DNA of 64,000 bases from Ignavibacteriales bacterium (lineage in GTDB: Bacteria > Bacteroidota > Ignavibacteria > Ignavibacteriales > Ignavibacteriaceae), in assembly GCA_020061995.1 (NCBI GenBank), contig JAGUXE010000018.1, positions 1-64,000 of the forward strand. Direction: 5' to 3'. Of the stretch, positions 52,788 to 63,052 are shown piece by piece. The notes beneath the pieces were generated by a model. It made no database searches and had not been told where the DNA came from. It saw only the letters and a program-made list of their open reading frames with translations. Within the stretch, counting starts at the first letter, position 1, and each line of letters begins with the position of its first letter. The position numbers were made by a program, and so were the translations under genes.

Positions 52788-55043
52788 TTGCAAACAGAAA
52801 ATAAATTAACAGTAACTCTTCCTGTTGAAGGAATGACTTGTGCAAGTTGTGTTGCGCGAGTCGAGAAGACTTTAAAGAAAGTTGACGGGGTTGAAACCGT
52901 TTCGGTTAATCTTGCAACCGAAAAAGTAACCCTCTCGTTTGTTCCCGATAAAACAAATCTAAATCAACTTGCCACTGTAGTTGAAGATGCAGGTTATATT
53001 CTTCATCTACCAAAACAAAATGCTGCCGAGCAGGTTGAGGATGAAAAGCCGACACCTCAACAGAAATATTATTCTGAATTAAAGAAGGAATTTGTATTCA
53101 GTCTATTTTTTGCGTTACCGATTATGGTAGTAAGCATGATTAGTATGACTGATTGGTTTATGAATATTTCCCTCTTTACAATGAATGAGATAAACAAACT
53201 ACTCCTCATAGCCGCATCCATAATAATGTTTACATCAGGAAAAAGATTTTTTATAACCGCAATCAAATTAGCCAAAAAATTCACTGCTGATATGAATACT
53301 TTGGTTGCAGTCGGAACAGGAACTGCTTATTTATATAGTCTTGTGGTTGTTCTGTTTCCCGACTGGCTTCCTATCAATGATGCTTCACAACATATATATT
53401 TTGATACCGCAACAACAATTATAACACTCATCCTAATGGGAAAAATGTTTGAAGCAAAAGCTAAAAGTCGTACGGGAGATGCAATAAAAAAACTTATCGG
53501 CTTGCAGCCCAAAACAGCACGTGTAAAGCGTAATGGAATTGAGACTGATATTCAAATTTCTGATCTACATTTAGGAGAGCAGATTATTGTTCGTCCCGGA
53601 GAAAAAATCGCTGTTGATGGAGTTATTTTTAGTGGTTCAAGCAGTATCGATGAATCAATGATTACCGGCGAAAGTCTTCCTGTCAACAAGAAAATTGGTG
53701 ATAAAGTAATCGGTGGAACAATCAACAAAACAGGAAGTTTTGATTTCACTGCTACTGCTATTGGAAAAGATACTGTTGTAAGCCAAATAATTAAATTAGT
53801 TGAAGAGGCTCAGGGTTCAAAAGCTGCCATACAAAATCTTGCTGATAAAATTGCTTCAGTATTTGTTCCCATAGTAATATCAATAGCAATAATCACATTT
53901 GTTTTATGGTTGGTAATCGGAAATGCTTCCTTCTCCACGGCGATGATTAACTTCATTGCGGTGTTAATTATTGCATGTCCATGCGCGCTCGGACTCGCAA
54001 CTCCAACGGCAATAATGGTTGGAACCGGATTGGGGGCTTCTAATGGAATTTTAATCAAAAACGCTGATAGTCTTGAAAAGATGCGCTTAATCGATACAAT
54101 TGTTTTTGATAAAACAGGAACCATTACGAAGGGGGCACCTGCTGTTCAAAATATCTATTGCGAAGGAAATATAACCGAGAAAGATGTTTTAACCATTACC
54201 GCTTCGATTGAGAAAAGATCCGAACATCCTTTGGGAAAAGCAATAGTCGAATATGCAATCAAAAATAATTATTCATTAGAAGAGGTGACATCTTTTACTT
54301 CATATACAGGTAAAGGAGTAAGCGCTGAATTCGCCGGTGATATAATTATTGTAGGTAATGATAGCCTAATGAGTGATTTTAATATCTCACTTGAACGAAT
54401 GGAATATGCTGTTAATGAGATTATGGAATCTGGACAAACTGCTGTTTATTTTGTTCGAAATGGTGAACTTCTTGCCGTTTTTGCAATTGCAGATTCAATA
54501 AAACCTGAAGCACGAGAATCAGTATCTAAACTCAAGCAAGAAGGATTTAATGTTTATCTATTAAGTGGTGATAATGAGCGGACCGTCCAAGCAATTGCTC
54601 AACAAGCAGGAATTACTAATATTATTTCTCAAGTTCTGCCGCAACAAAAAGCGGAGAAAATTAGAGAGCTGCAGCTTCAAGGGAAAAAAGTGGCTATGGT
54701 TGGGGATGGAATAAATGATGCCCCCGCTCTTGCAATTGCAGATGTCGGTATAGCAATGGGAACGGGAACCGATATTGCAGTTGAAACTGCAGATATTACA
54801 TTTATGAAAGGAAATTTGAACACTATTCATCAAGTTATTAAACTGTCACAAAAAACTATTGGAACAATAAAACAAAACCTCTTCTGGGCTTTTATTTACA
54901 ATGTAATCGGAATACCCATTGCCGCATTTGGATTACTTAATCCAATGTTTGCAGCGGCGGCAATGGCTTTTAGTTCGGTAAGTGTTGTTAGTAATTCGTT
55001 GCGATTGAAAAATGTTAAACTAACTAAGATTAGTCCCAACTAA
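52788..55043 (+). CDS. copA: Copper-translocating P1B-type ATPase
   Basis: A 751-residue copper exporter. One N-terminal HMA domain (GMTCASC, about 15-21), membrane helices, TGES (about 292), the transmembrane metal motif C397-P-C399 (CPCALG), phosphorylated D441 (DKTGT), the ATP-binding HP (about H480, SEHPLG) and [10 protein letters not shown] (about 640) are all present. It pumps Cu(I) out of the cytosol. The start is TTG 52788 without a strong ribosome-binding site, so it may be translated with copZ, 22 bases upstream. No defect seen. Confidence 0.95.
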   Translation: MQTENKLTVTLPVEGMTCASCVARVEKTLKKVDGVETVSVNLATEKVTLSFVPDKTNLNQLATVVEDAGYILHLPKQNAAEQVEDEKPTPQQKYYSELKKEFVFSLFFALPIMVVSMISMTDWFMNISLFTMNEINKLLLIAASIIMFTSGKRFFITAIKLAKKFTADMNTLVAVGTGTAYLYSLVVVLFPDWLPINDASQHIYFDTATTIITLILMGKMFEAKAKSRTGDAIKKLIGLQPKTARVKRNGIETDIQISDLHLGEQIIVRPGEKIAVDGVIFSGSSSIDESMITGESLPVNKKIGDKVIGGTINKTGSFDFTATAIGKDTVVSQIIKLVEEAQGSKAAIQNLADKIASVFVPIVISIAIITFVLWLVIGNASFSTAMINFIAVLIIACPCALGLATPTAIMVGTGLGASNGILIKNADSLEKMRLIDTIVFDKTGTITKGAPAVQNIYCEGNITEKDVLTITASIEKRSEHPLGKAIVEYAIKNNYSLEEVTSFTSYTGKGVSAEFAGDIIIVGNDSLMSDFNISLERMEYAVNEIMESGQTAVYFVRNGELLAVFAIADSIKPEARESVSKLKQEGFNVYLLSGDNERTVQAIAQQAGITNIISQVLPQQKAEKIRELQLQGKKVAMVGDGINDAPALAIADVGIAMGTGTDIAVETADITFMKGNLNTIHQVIKLSQKTIGTIKQNLFWAFIYNVIGIPIAAFGLLNPMFAAAAMAFSSVSVVSNSLRLKNVKLTKISPN

Positions 55044-55048
55044 ATAAA

Positions 55049-55510
55049 TCATATTTTTTTCTTGACTTCCCTTTCGTAAAGATTTATCCAATCGGCTACA
55101 CTCATTTTCTTAACGAGTTCAGTAATTAATTCAAAGGGAATTTGATCCGGTTTTTTGAATCTTATGCAACTTTTACCCATATCAAGTTTTGATTTCGAAT
55201 GTTTAGTGTATTCAGATGTAAACCATGTTAGTAATTTTTTATCTGCATAAATTCCCATGTGATAAAAAGAGATAAAGTTTTTTTGTGATGCCAAGCCCAT
55301 AAACGGAAGTGGCAGTTTTGGATCACAGTGATAACCATCCGGATATAATGAATAAGGAACAACATAACCAATCATTCCGTAATTCATTAGAGCAGAAAAT
55401 CCTTTAGGAAGATTCTTCACAATTAAGTTATGCAATTGTTTAAAAACTTCTTTTCGTTCTTCCGGAAGGGAATTGATATACTCTTCCGTTGAAGCTGCTT
55501 TTGATTGCAT
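55049..55510 (-). CDS. DUF1801 family protein
   Basis: A 153-residue cytosolic protein matching DUF1801/YdhG: STEEYINSLPEERKEVFKQLHNLI, MNYGMIGYVVPYSLYPDGYH and FISFYHMGIYADKKLL. The function of the family is not established. It lies 21 bases downstream of an EVE-domain gene on the same strand and is convergent with copA. Confidence 0.82.
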   Translation of the reverse strand: MQSKAASTEEYINSLPEERKEVFKQLHNLIVKNLPKGFSALMNYGMIGYVVPYSLYPDGYHCDPKLPLPFMGLASQKNFISFYHMGIYADKKLLTWFTSEYTKHSKSKLDMGKSCIRFKKPDQIPFELITELVKKMSVADWINLYEREVKKKI

Positions 55511-55531
55511 TTTGCCTCTCTCTTTTACTGA

Positions 55532-56020
55532 TTAATTCTTATTAGACAAATAAATAATTTCATCGAACTCATCTTTTGAAACAGACATTACCGAAAGTCT
55601 GTTTCCTCGCTGTATCAGTTTCATCTGTTGAAGTTTGGCATTATTGCGAATAGCTTCAAGTGTAACCGGAGTTTTAAATTTCTTTTTGAATTTGATATCG
55701 ACCATATACCATGCTGGATTATCGGGTTTACTTTTGGGATCAAAATGATTACTCTCAGGATCAAAAGCTGTAAAATCGGGATAACCTTCTCTTACAACTT
55801 CACAAACGCCAACAATAGCAAGGGGATCAGCATTACTATGATAGAATAAAACAAGATCACCCTTTTTCATTTCGTCTCGGAGTGTGTTGCGGGCTTGGTA
55901 ATTTCTTACACCATCCCAATAAGTTGTTTGCAGAGGAGATTTTTGTAGATCATCGATTGAGAAAACATCAGGTTCGCTTTTAACGAGCCAATACTTTTTA
56001 ATCATAACATCCTTCATCAT
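55532..56020 (-). CDS. EVE domain protein
   Basis: A protein of up to 162 residues whose core is the EVE fold, which binds modified bases in nucleic acids: KKYWLVKSEPDVFSIDDL, WDGVRNYQARNTLRDEMKKGDLVLFYHSNADP, IVGVCEVVREGYPDFTAFDP and WYMVDIKFKKKF. Three possible ATG starts lie within 15 bases; I keep the first. A TATCTTTG box is 30 bases upstream. Probably cotranscribed with the DUF1801 gene. The ligand is unknown. Confidence 0.92.
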   Translation of the reverse strand: MMKDVMIKKYWLVKSEPDVFSIDDLQKSPLQTTYWDGVRNYQARNTLRDEMKKGDLVLFYHSNADPLAIVGVCEVVREGYPDFTAFDPESNHFDPKSKPDNPAWYMVDIKFKKKFKTPVTLEAIRNNAKLQQMKLIQRGNRLSVMSVSKDEFDEIIYLSNKN

Positions 56021-56042
56021 TTTTACCGTGAAAATTAATACA

Positions 56043-56050
56043 CAAAGATA
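56043..56050 (-). promoter_or_regulatory. Candidate -7 promoter box for EVE gene
   Basis: The minus strand reads TATCTTTG, an exact TAnnTTTG match, about 25-40 bases before the possible start codons. Confidence 0.4.
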
Positions 56051-56098
56051 TTAAAAAGAGATGGATGTATAAATAAACTGTTTTTTTAAAGAAAGAAT

Positions 56099-57490
56099 CT
56101 ATTCTTTCCAATTTCTTTGAAACATATAATAAGCCGGTCGGGCTCGCCATTCGTCAAGTCCATCATTATCGGTATCGGGAGTGACTGCGATTATTCCCCA
56201 CCATTCTTCATTTGAGTAACCGTCAGGATGACTACCTGTATTATACCCGCCATAATCATGAGTAAAAGGATTTGTATCTTTCCACCACTCATCCGTAAAT
56301 TCAAAAACAGTTCCGCCGATACAAATATCTGAAGCATTTCTAATTTGCATCCAATTTAAACTATCAAACGAAGCTTGTGTAGCTTCATAAAGCGTTTTTG
56401 TTCGGTTATCGAGCGCATCAATTCCCCATTCACTCATATAAACCGGTTTTGTTGATTTGCTCCGATAGTCTGCGAAGTATGATGTAAAATCATATTGATA
56501 AGCATTACTCGCCCAAAGGTCCATATAGGTCAGCGAAGCATCATCTGCATTTTTGGAAGCACTTCCGATATTGTAGAATCCACCATTACTTGCGCAAACC
56601 GGACGATAATTCTCCCCTTCGATTTTATAAGCTTCAATGGCCATTTCCTGCACGAGAGTATACCAATCCGAATTATTACCGTTCTGATAATTTTGTTCGT
56701 TACCGAGATTCCACATCAGCACAGCGGGGTAATCCTTTAGTTCAAGCACCATTCTTTGAAAGCCTTCTAAGATTTTTTGACGTTCTGTTGAATTCGAAAG
56801 ATCTACTCCATAATTAACCCAATAACTAACCACCACATAAATTCCGTATTGTTGAGCTTTGTTTAAAAGATAAGAAGATGCCCCGCTGTAAGTTCGAATT
56901 GTATTTGCATTAAGCGAGCGAAGATACTCAAATGATCTGTCGATTATTTTATCGGGCACACCATTGCCGCCTATAGGAACCGGAGAGAATGCAACTCCTT
57001 TAACTATAAAAGGAGAATAGATTCCATCACCATCAAAATCTGTTTCCAAAACTTTCCTGTTAATTCTTATTTTTCCTTTGCTAAGAGGCTTTACAGAAGG
57101 GACGGAATAACTTCTTCTATTGAGAGCTGGGAACATAGAAGCAACTCCGTTAACCGGTTTAGGCACTTCAATATCTTTTGTTTGATAACCAACTTTTTCA
57201 AAACGTAATGTGTGTTTACCCGAGGGGAAATTATCGAATCGAAATAATCCGTTTGCGTCAGACCAACCCGGTTCAGTTTGTGTTGAAGTGATGATTGTAA
57301 TTTTTACATCAGCAAGGGGTGCATTCTCAAGATTGGTTACCCGTCCTGAGATTACAGAAGGACTTTCATAAACTTCTTCATCTGTAGGTTTAGAACATCC
57401 GAAGAAAAGCAGAAGTAATAAAACGGAAAGGAGAGAAAACTTAGTAATGTTTCGTTTTCTTAAAAAAGAAAATTTTACATCAAATCCCAA
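56099..57490 (-). CDS. Lipoprotein glycoside hydrolase-like protein (GH2/GH72-type TIM barrel)
   Basis: The 463-residue protein has a lipoprotein signal (lipobox FFGC, C32). A carboxypeptidase-regulatory-like beta domain follows (about 45-115; SGRVTNLENAPLADVKITI), then a TIM barrel. In the barrel, WNLGNEQNY gives a probable acid/base E265 and YMSEWGID the probable nucleophile E354, as in clan GH-A. NANTIRTYSG and VVVSYWVNYG also fit glucanosyltransferase or GH2-like barrels. It is surface exposed and overlaps the ROK kinase gene by 16 bases, so it belongs to the sugar operon. The glycan substrate is unknown. Confidence 0.8.
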   Translation of the reverse strand: MGFDVKFSFLRKRNITKFSLLSVLLLLLFFGCSKPTDEEVYESPSVISGRVTNLENAPLADVKITIITSTQTEPGWSDANGLFRFDNFPSGKHTLRFEKVGYQTKDIEVPKPVNGVASMFPALNRRSYSVPSVKPLSKGKIRINRKVLETDFDGDGIYSPFIVKGVAFSPVPIGGNGVPDKIIDRSFEYLRSLNANTIRTYSGASSYLLNKAQQYGIYVVVSYWVNYGVDLSNSTERQKILEGFQRMVLELKDYPAVLMWNLGNEQNYQNGNNSDWYTLVQEMAIEAYKIEGENYRPVCASNGGFYNIGSASKNADDASLTYMDLWASNAYQYDFTSYFADYRSKSTKPVYMSEWGIDALDNRTKTLYEATQASFDSLNWMQIRNASDICIGGTVFEFTDEWWKDTNPFTHDYGGYNTGSHPDGYSNEEWWGIIAVTPDTDNDGLDEWRARPAYYMFQRNWKE

Positions 57491-58479
57491 TTCTCAACCT
57501 CCGTCTTTTGAGCCGGGGCATGATTTAGTTCATTCAAGATTAAAGCTGCTGCGCCTAGAACAGCTGCATTTCCCTCAGTTAAAGCTGATGGAATAATTTT
57601 AACTTTATTCTTGAAAATATTTAGGATGTTTTCTTCCATATATTTTCTAACCGGCACAAGAATGTACTCCCCGGCTGATGCAAGTCCGCCAAATAGTATA
57701 ATTGCTTCAGGACTAGTATAATTAACTGCATCAGCTAAAGCTTTACCAAGAATAAACCCGGTATAATCGAAAGCAGCCAATGCAATTGTATCTCCAGCTA
57801 CTGCAGCTTCATAAATGGATTTAGATGTTAAATCATTAAAGGAAATATTTCGTAAGCCGCTTTGTGTTGATTTATTCGCTAGAAGTTCAAATACTGTGCG
57901 GCGAATTCCCGTTGCAGAAGCATAAGTTTCCAGACAGCCCTTACGACCACAACCACACTCTCTTCCATTCGGCACAACACAAACATGACCTATTTCACCC
58001 GCAAAGCCATCATGTCCATAAATTAATTTCCCGTTTGCTACTATTCCGCTACCCAATCCGGTGCCAAGAGTAATTACAATAAAATCCTTCATTCCCTTAG
58101 CGGCACCAAACTGCATTTCACCAATAGCTGCGGCGTTCGCATCGTTTGTTATTGCAACCGGAACTTGAAAATATTTTTTTACGATTTCGATTACATTAAC
58201 CGTCCCCCAATTTAAGTTTGGGGGTTGCTCAACTGTTCCCTTGTAATAATTAGCATTCGGTGCACCGATTCCAATCCCGATAATATCAGACAATTCCGGG
58301 GATTCAGTAATAGTTTCTTTGACCTTATAGAAAAGACGGTCAAATAAGTTTTCAGCCGGTTCATGTGAATTTGTCGGAATCACACCTTCGTTGAGGCAAA
58401 CACCTCTCTTATCTATAAAACCAAATACTGTATTGGTTCCCCCAATATCTATTCCAAGAACTAATTCTTTTTGTGACAT
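57475..58479 (-). CDS. ROK family sugar kinase
   Basis: The 334-residue protein has LVLGIDIGGTNTVFGF (phosphate-binding DxGGT), TLGTGLGSGIV, GHDGFAGEIGHVCVVP and the zinc-binding CGCGRKGCLETYAS of the ROK family. It phosphorylates a hexose, probably glucose or a related sugar, in the cytosol. There is no N-terminal helix-turn-helix, so it is a kinase rather than a ROK repressor. It lies between the FucP-like transporter gene (35 bases upstream) and the glycosidase gene (overlap of 16 bases). Confidence 0.93.
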   Translation of the reverse strand: MSQKELVLGIDIGGTNTVFGFIDKRGVCLNEGVIPTNSHEPAENLFDRLFYKVKETITESPELSDIIGIGIGAPNANYYKGTVEQPPNLNWGTVNVIEIVKKYFQVPVAITNDANAAAIGEMQFGAAKGMKDFIVITLGTGLGSGIVANGKLIYGHDGFAGEIGHVCVVPNGRECGCGRKGCLETYASATGIRRTVFELLANKSTQSGLRNISFNDLTSKSIYEAAVAGDTIALAAFDYTGFILGKALADAVNYTSPEAIILFGGLASAGEYILVPVRKYMEENILNIFKNKVKIIPSALTEGNAAVLGAAALILNELNHAPAQKTEVENWDLM

Positions 58480-58514
58480 TCGATCCCCCTTAAAACAATT
58501 TCAAAGTACAATAA

Positions 58515-59825
58515 TTATTTTGCATATGAAGGAACATGTCCTTTGAATCCGTAATAAGCGATATAAAAATAACAAAGTACAGGAAGAATGAATGCATGAT
58601 GAATTCCTATTTGATCTGCAATTGCTCCCTGTATTACAGGTACAATTGCTCCACCAACAATAGCCATACAAAGAATTCCGGAACCCTGCCCGGTATGTTT
58701 ACCTAAGCCGTCAATTGCAAGTGTAAAAATTGTAGGAAACATAATTGAATTAAATAGACCGACCGCAAGTATCGACCACATTGCAACATTTCCATTTGTT
58801 AGCATTGTAAGTACAACAAGAGCCGCTGCCACAAATGCATTAAAACCGAGAACTGTTCCGGGTTTGATTTTTCTTTGAACAGCTGAACCTATAAATCGAC
58901 CAACCATTGCGCCACCCCAATAGTAGGATACATATTTTCCGGCTTCTGCCTCTGCTAACCCTGCAATATCAACTTGCCCCAAATAATTAACCAGGAAACT
59001 ACCAATAGAAACTTCAGCTCCTACATATACAAATATTCCAACGGCTCCCATTACAAGATGTTTATATCCCCACGCACTTTTATGTTTGGAATCGTAACTA
59101 ATACCGTTACCGTCAGATGAGGTTACTGAGGCTGCTTCAATTTTGGGAAGCTTTATAAATGCGAAGATTGCTGCTATTATAAATAATACTGCGGCTAATC
59201 CAAGATAGGGCGTTTGAACGGCGGCGGCTTCAGCTAATTTGTATACTTCTACATCTGCTTGAGACATTGCAGCGAGTTCGTCAGTAGTTTTTACTGCAAC
59301 AGATAAAATCAGCAGAGAACCGAAATATGGAGCAATTGTGGTTCCTAATGAATTGAAGGCTTGAGTTAAATTTAATCTTGAAGATGCTGTTTCAGATTTT
59401 CCTAATATTGCTACATAAGGATTAGCGGCTACCTGCAATAAAGTAATACCGGCTGCTAATACGAATAATGCCAATAGAAATACCGGATATGACCGCATCC
59501 CTGCAGCAGGATAAAAAATTAATGTGCCGATTCCGGCAGTTACTAAACCAACTACAATTCCGCGTTGATAACCAATTTTTTCAACTATTTTACCTGATGG
59601 AAGAGATACAATAAAATAGGCAGTGAAAAAACTGAATTGAATTAACATCGCTTGTGTATAATTTAGATCGAATACAGCTTTTAAGTGAGGAATTAAAATA
59701 TCATTCAGGCATGTTAAGAATCCCCAAATGAAAAATAGTGATGTTAATGTAGTTAAAGCGAAACTGTAGTTCTGTCCGTTTCCGGATGTTGACCGAGATG
59801 ATGATGCGGGTGCTGACGCAGCCAT
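58515..59825 (-). CDS. Sugar:proton symporter, FucP/GluP-like (MFS)
   Basis: A 436-residue MFS permease with about 12 helices. [59 protein letters not shown] is the FucP-family start, and [34 protein letters not shown] and [27 protein letters not shown] are also typical. It imports a hexose (fucose, glucose or galactose class) with protons. The N-terminal Ser-rich tail is unusual but harmless. A GGAG site precedes ATG. First gene of the transporter-kinase-glycosidase operon. Confidence 0.93.
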   Translation of the reverse strand: MAASAPASSSRSTSGNGQNYSFALTTLTSLFFIWGFLTCLNDILIPHLKAVFDLNYTQAMLIQFSFFTAYFIVSLPSGKIVEKIGYQRGIVVGLVTAGIGTLIFYPAAGMRSYPVFLLALFVLAAGITLLQVAANPYVAILGKSETASSRLNLTQAFNSLGTTIAPYFGSLLILSVAVKTTDELAAMSQADVEVYKLAEAAAVQTPYLGLAAVLFIIAAIFAFIKLPKIEAASVTSSDGNGISYDSKHKSAWGYKHLVMGAVGIFVYVGAEVSIGSFLVNYLGQVDIAGLAEAEAGKYVSYYWGGAMVGRFIGSAVQRKIKPGTVLGFNAFVAAALVVLTMLTNGNVAMWSILAVGLFNSIMFPTIFTLAIDGLGKHTGQGSGILCMAIVGGAIVPVIQGAIADQIGIHHAFILPVLCYFYIAYYGFKGHVPSYAK

Positions 59826-60242
59826 TGTTTTACTCCTGAAATTTATTTCTTCTTCAATGAAATTTGCTAATTCGTAATTAATTAAAACCTCTTTAGCCGT
59901 CTCAGCAAAACAATAATTATGCCGATAGGATAACCTCTATAATAATCGTTGAATATCTATGAGAGGCAGTCAATATTTAACTTTATTTATTAAACTAATA
60001 AGGAATTATTATTAATTTGATAAACAAAAAAAACGCTTCTATTCTTAACTACGTCGCAAATGAATAATAATCGATGACGGCAACATTCAAACAGTCGTCC
60101 ATAAATATTATTTTCGGCATTAAACTTGTTTTATAAAATTCCTTCCTTCATTTTTAAAAAGTGAAATGGTAAAGTTAAAATAACTGGTTGTTTAATGAAT
60201 GAAAATAGGAATTTTAATTCCCAATAATTGGCAATATGTAGA
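59826..60242. other. Divergent control region between sugar operon and sensor system
   Basis: About 415 bases with no coding frame of quality. It should hold promoters for the transporter operon (minus) and the binding-protein/kinase/regulator operon (plus). A weak pair CCTCT/AGAGG lies near 59935-59965. The segment CGGCATTAAACTTGT at 60115-60128 has the GG-10-G spacing of a sigma-54 promoter but with GT instead of GC, so it is only suggestive. Confidence 0.35.
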
Positions 60243-61550
60243 ATGAAAATCGATAAACTCTCATATATTATAATAGCTTCGCTTCTAACAACCGTTTTTG
60301 TTTTGGTTACTTATCTATTTTCACCTTTCAGCTGGGAAAAAGGGGAAATTGTTCGCGTAACCAAAATATATTATGTAGATAACATCTCTGATTCACACAG
60401 AAAAGTCATCGCTCTCTTCAATAAAAAATATGATGGGCATATTCAAGTTGAAGCAATTAATCTTCCATTTGAAAAGTTTAGTACAAATGAAAGAAAAGAA
60501 CTGCTCGCTCGTTTTTTAAGAACAAAGAGTGAAAGAATAGATGTTTTTGCGGTGGATCAAATATGGGTTCCCCGATTTGCAAAATGGGCTATTCCGGTTG
60601 ACTACTATTTACGTCCCAGCACAAAAAAAGATTTTCTCAAATATGCTGCGCAATCGTGCACTTTAGGTGATACATTAATGGCTGTTCCGTTTTATATTGA
60701 CATAGCCTTAATGTATTATCGAAAAGATTTGCTAATGCAATTTCCCGATTATCCATCGCTTCAAAAAAAGTTAAAGGAATCAATTGAGTGGTCTGACTTT
60801 CTAAGGCTTTGTCAAAATGCTGCCGTCAACAATCACCCTCCTTTTATTTTTCAAGGCGATGACTATGAGGGGTTAATATGCATCTTTACAGAATTGCTTC
60901 ATGGATTAAATTCATCGATTCTATCCGGGGGAAAAATCAAAATAAACACAAAGGAAGTTATTCAAACCATTCAATTCATGATTGACATAATCCACAAATA
61001 TAAAATTTCACCTGAAGAAGTTCTTCGATTCAAAGAAACACAAAGCTATAATTATTTTGTCGAGAAAAGCGGACTCTTTTTACGAGGCTGGCCCGGAATG
61101 CAAAAAGATTTCAATGATAATATAGAATTGCATAATAAAATTGAGCCTGTTCCCGTTCCACATTTCACAGGAACAAAACCGTCATCGGTTTATGGTGGTT
61201 GGAATTTGATGGTTTCACGATATTCATCACGGCAAGCCGAGTCATTTATGTTTGTTAATTTTCTTTTAACTGATGAAGTTCAAAAAATAATGTATGAAGA
61301 AGGAACTTATCTCCCCATAAACAAATCAATTTATGAAGATACTTCCTATACACAAAAACACCCCGAATTATTATTCTACAAATCTTTATTGGAAAAAGGG
61401 ATTCATCGTCCTTTCCTTACAAATTACACCACCATTTCAGACATACTTTCATATTATATAAATCTCGCTCTTAAGAAAGAAATGTCTGTTGAAGAGGCAT
61501 TGCGTAATGCGGATGAAAGCATCAACTCTCAACAGATTTTGTTGAAGTGA
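60243..61550 (+). CDS. Membrane-anchored extracellular solute-binding protein (family 1)
   Basis: Start set at ATG 60243; a TTG five codons upstream is open but unlikely. The 435-residue protein has an N-terminal hydrophobic helix (about 5-26) without a clear cleavage or lipobox motif, so it is probably a membrane anchor. The rest is a family 1 sugar-binding-protein fold: KVIALFNKKYDGHIQVEAINLP, IDVFAVDQIWVPRFAKW, MAVPFYIDIALMYYRKDLL, SVYGGWNLMVSRYSSRQAESFMFVNFLL. No ABC permease or ATPase genes follow; the next gene is a sensor kinase 13 bases downstream. I infer a sensory role: it presents sugar to the kinase. Confidence 0.85.
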   Translation: MKIDKLSYIIIASLLTTVFVLVTYLFSPFSWEKGEIVRVTKIYYVDNISDSHRKVIALFNKKYDGHIQVEAINLPFEKFSTNERKELLARFLRTKSERIDVFAVDQIWVPRFAKWAIPVDYYLRPSTKKDFLKYAAQSCTLGDTLMAVPFYIDIALMYYRKDLLMQFPDYPSLQKKLKESIEWSDFLRLCQNAAVNNHPPFIFQGDDYEGLICIFTELLHGLNSSILSGGKIKINTKEVIQTIQFMIDIIHKYKISPEEVLRFKETQSYNYFVEKSGLFLRGWPGMQKDFNDNIELHNKIEPVPVPHFTGTKPSSVYGGWNLMVSRYSSRQAESFMFVNFLLTDEVQKIMYEEGTYLPINKSIYEDTSYTQKHPELLFYKSLLEKGIHRPFLTNYTTISDILSYYINLALKKEMSVEEALRNADESINSQQILLK

Positions 61551-61563
61551 GGATGATGAATAT

Positions 61564-63042
61564 ATGAGTAAGAAATTTTCGTTCGAAAACATTAAAGAAT
61601 ATCATTTTGAATTTAAACACTTAACTGTTCTTTTTGTGATTTTATTCGCTTTTCAATTAGTTTTGTCGTTTGTCAACAAATCTTCAATAAGAAGTTTTTT
61701 ATCGAGCACACAAGAGTGGTATCAGAAAGATTCCGCCGAGCGACTTGCAAATCTTACAACTACTTCGCTCGAATTGTTGCTTGAAACAATTAACCCGAAA
61801 AGAAATCTAGACGATGAAGAAATTAGAAGAATTGTACAATCATTCGATATAATTTTAAATCAACATATTCTGCAGCATAACATTGAAGATCTTTGTATTA
61901 TAGTACATAAAGGAGATTCTATTTATGCCATAGATGATGGCACGGTACTATTTTCATATTTATTTGAAGAAAACTATTATCCGCCATTAACTAAAATTTC
62001 TCATACCGAAGCTGTACGCTTATATAAAAACATTAAAAGTGAAATTGTTGATAAAGAACAGATTTACGGTTATCTGACAGATAGGCAAACCTTTCACACA
62101 TTTGTCCCTTTTGTTCTACGCGGTGAATATATGGGAGCCGTTTATATGCGTAACACTCCCGATTTTACCTTTATCACTAATCAATTAATCTCGAGTTATG
62201 ATGAGACCTCCATCATTTACGTTTCACTGATTTTACTTGGATTATTGGCAATGTATTTTATTTCGTCATACACAGTCAAGGAAAGGGATGAAGCTCAACA
62301 ACGCTTAATGGAAGAACATGAAGAGAATTTGAAAAAACAATTTAACTACGAAAAAGAACTCGTTTTTACTAAAAGAATTTATCATACTCATCATAAAGCA
62401 GAGAAAGTGATGGGGTTTATAAAAGAAGATCTAAGAAATATTTCGCATGACAACATTGATGAGATTAAATATCGTGTAACAAAATATTCCAACTTTGTAT
62501 CGCGTGTAATATACGATATGAAATGGTACGACCCGCCACTTCAAACAATTAGAAATCCAATCTTTAAAACAAACATTAACGAGGTAATAAAGTTTATTGT
62601 TGAAAATATTTTCTTGCGGACTTCTAACCGCTCCATCTCTTTTGAAATAAAACTAGATTTATCCGATACTCTTCCTATAGTTCATGTAAATGAATTTGTT
62701 GTTTGGGAAATTATCGAACCACTTATTCAAAACAGCATAGAACATGGGGGAGATGAAAAACTAACAGTACTTATTAGCACTAATTATAAAGCGGAAATAG
62801 GAGAATCAAAAATAATTATTTCTGATAACGGTAAAGGAATTCTTCCCGAATTGTTAAAAAAAGATGATGACGGAATGAAAAGAATATTTTTGGAAAACGT
62901 TACTTCTAAAGAAAGCCCAATTCAGAATGTCGGCTACGGCTGTTATATTGCTCATGAGATTTCTAAAAGATGCGGCTGGGAAGTTGATGCCGAAAATCTA
63001 CCCGATTCCGGTTGCATGTTTACAATTACCATTAACCATTAG
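61564..63042 (+). CDS. Sensor histidine kinase with periplasmic domain
   Basis: The 492-residue protein has a first helix (about 20-37), a periplasmic sensor domain (about 38-215), a second helix (about 216-237), a coiled-coil (EAQQRLMEEHEENLKKQ) and a HATPase domain with EPLIQNSIEHG (N), DNGKGI (G1) and GYGCYIAHEI (G2). The phosphoacceptor is not in a standard H-box; the best candidate is within RIYHTHHKAEKVMG (about 276-283). It lies 13 bases after the binding-protein gene with a GAGG site, and is 10 bases before the sigma-54 activator. Together they form a putative sugar-sensing system. Confidence 0.85.
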   Translation: MSKKFSFENIKEYHFEFKHLTVLFVILFAFQLVLSFVNKSSIRSFLSSTQEWYQKDSAERLANLTTTSLELLLETINPKRNLDDEEIRRIVQSFDIILNQHILQHNIEDLCIIVHKGDSIYAIDDGTVLFSYLFEENYYPPLTKISHTEAVRLYKNIKSEIVDKEQIYGYLTDRQTFHTFVPFVLRGEYMGAVYMRNTPDFTFITNQLISSYDETSIIYVSLILLGLLAMYFISSYTVKERDEAQQRLMEEHEENLKKQFNYEKELVFTKRIYHTHHKAEKVMGFIKEDLRNISHDNIDEIKYRVTKYSNFVSRVIYDMKWYDPPLQTIRNPIFKTNINEVIKFIVENIFLRTSNRSISFEIKLDLSDTLPIVHVNEFVVWEIIEPLIQNSIEHGGDEKLTVLISTNYKAEIGESKIIISDNGKGILPELLKKDDDGMKRIFLENVTSKESPIQNVGYGCYIAHEISKRCGWEVDAENLPDSGCMFTITINH

Positions 63043-63052
63043 CAAAGAGTTT

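Noticed and set aside
53810..54124. 104-codon frame antisense to copA
   Set aside because: Antisense to highly conserved P-type ATPase motifs, a typical shadow.
60228..60242. TTG start for the binding protein, five codons upstream
   Set aside because: The added residues MAICR do not improve the membrane anchor and ATG 60243 is the normal start.
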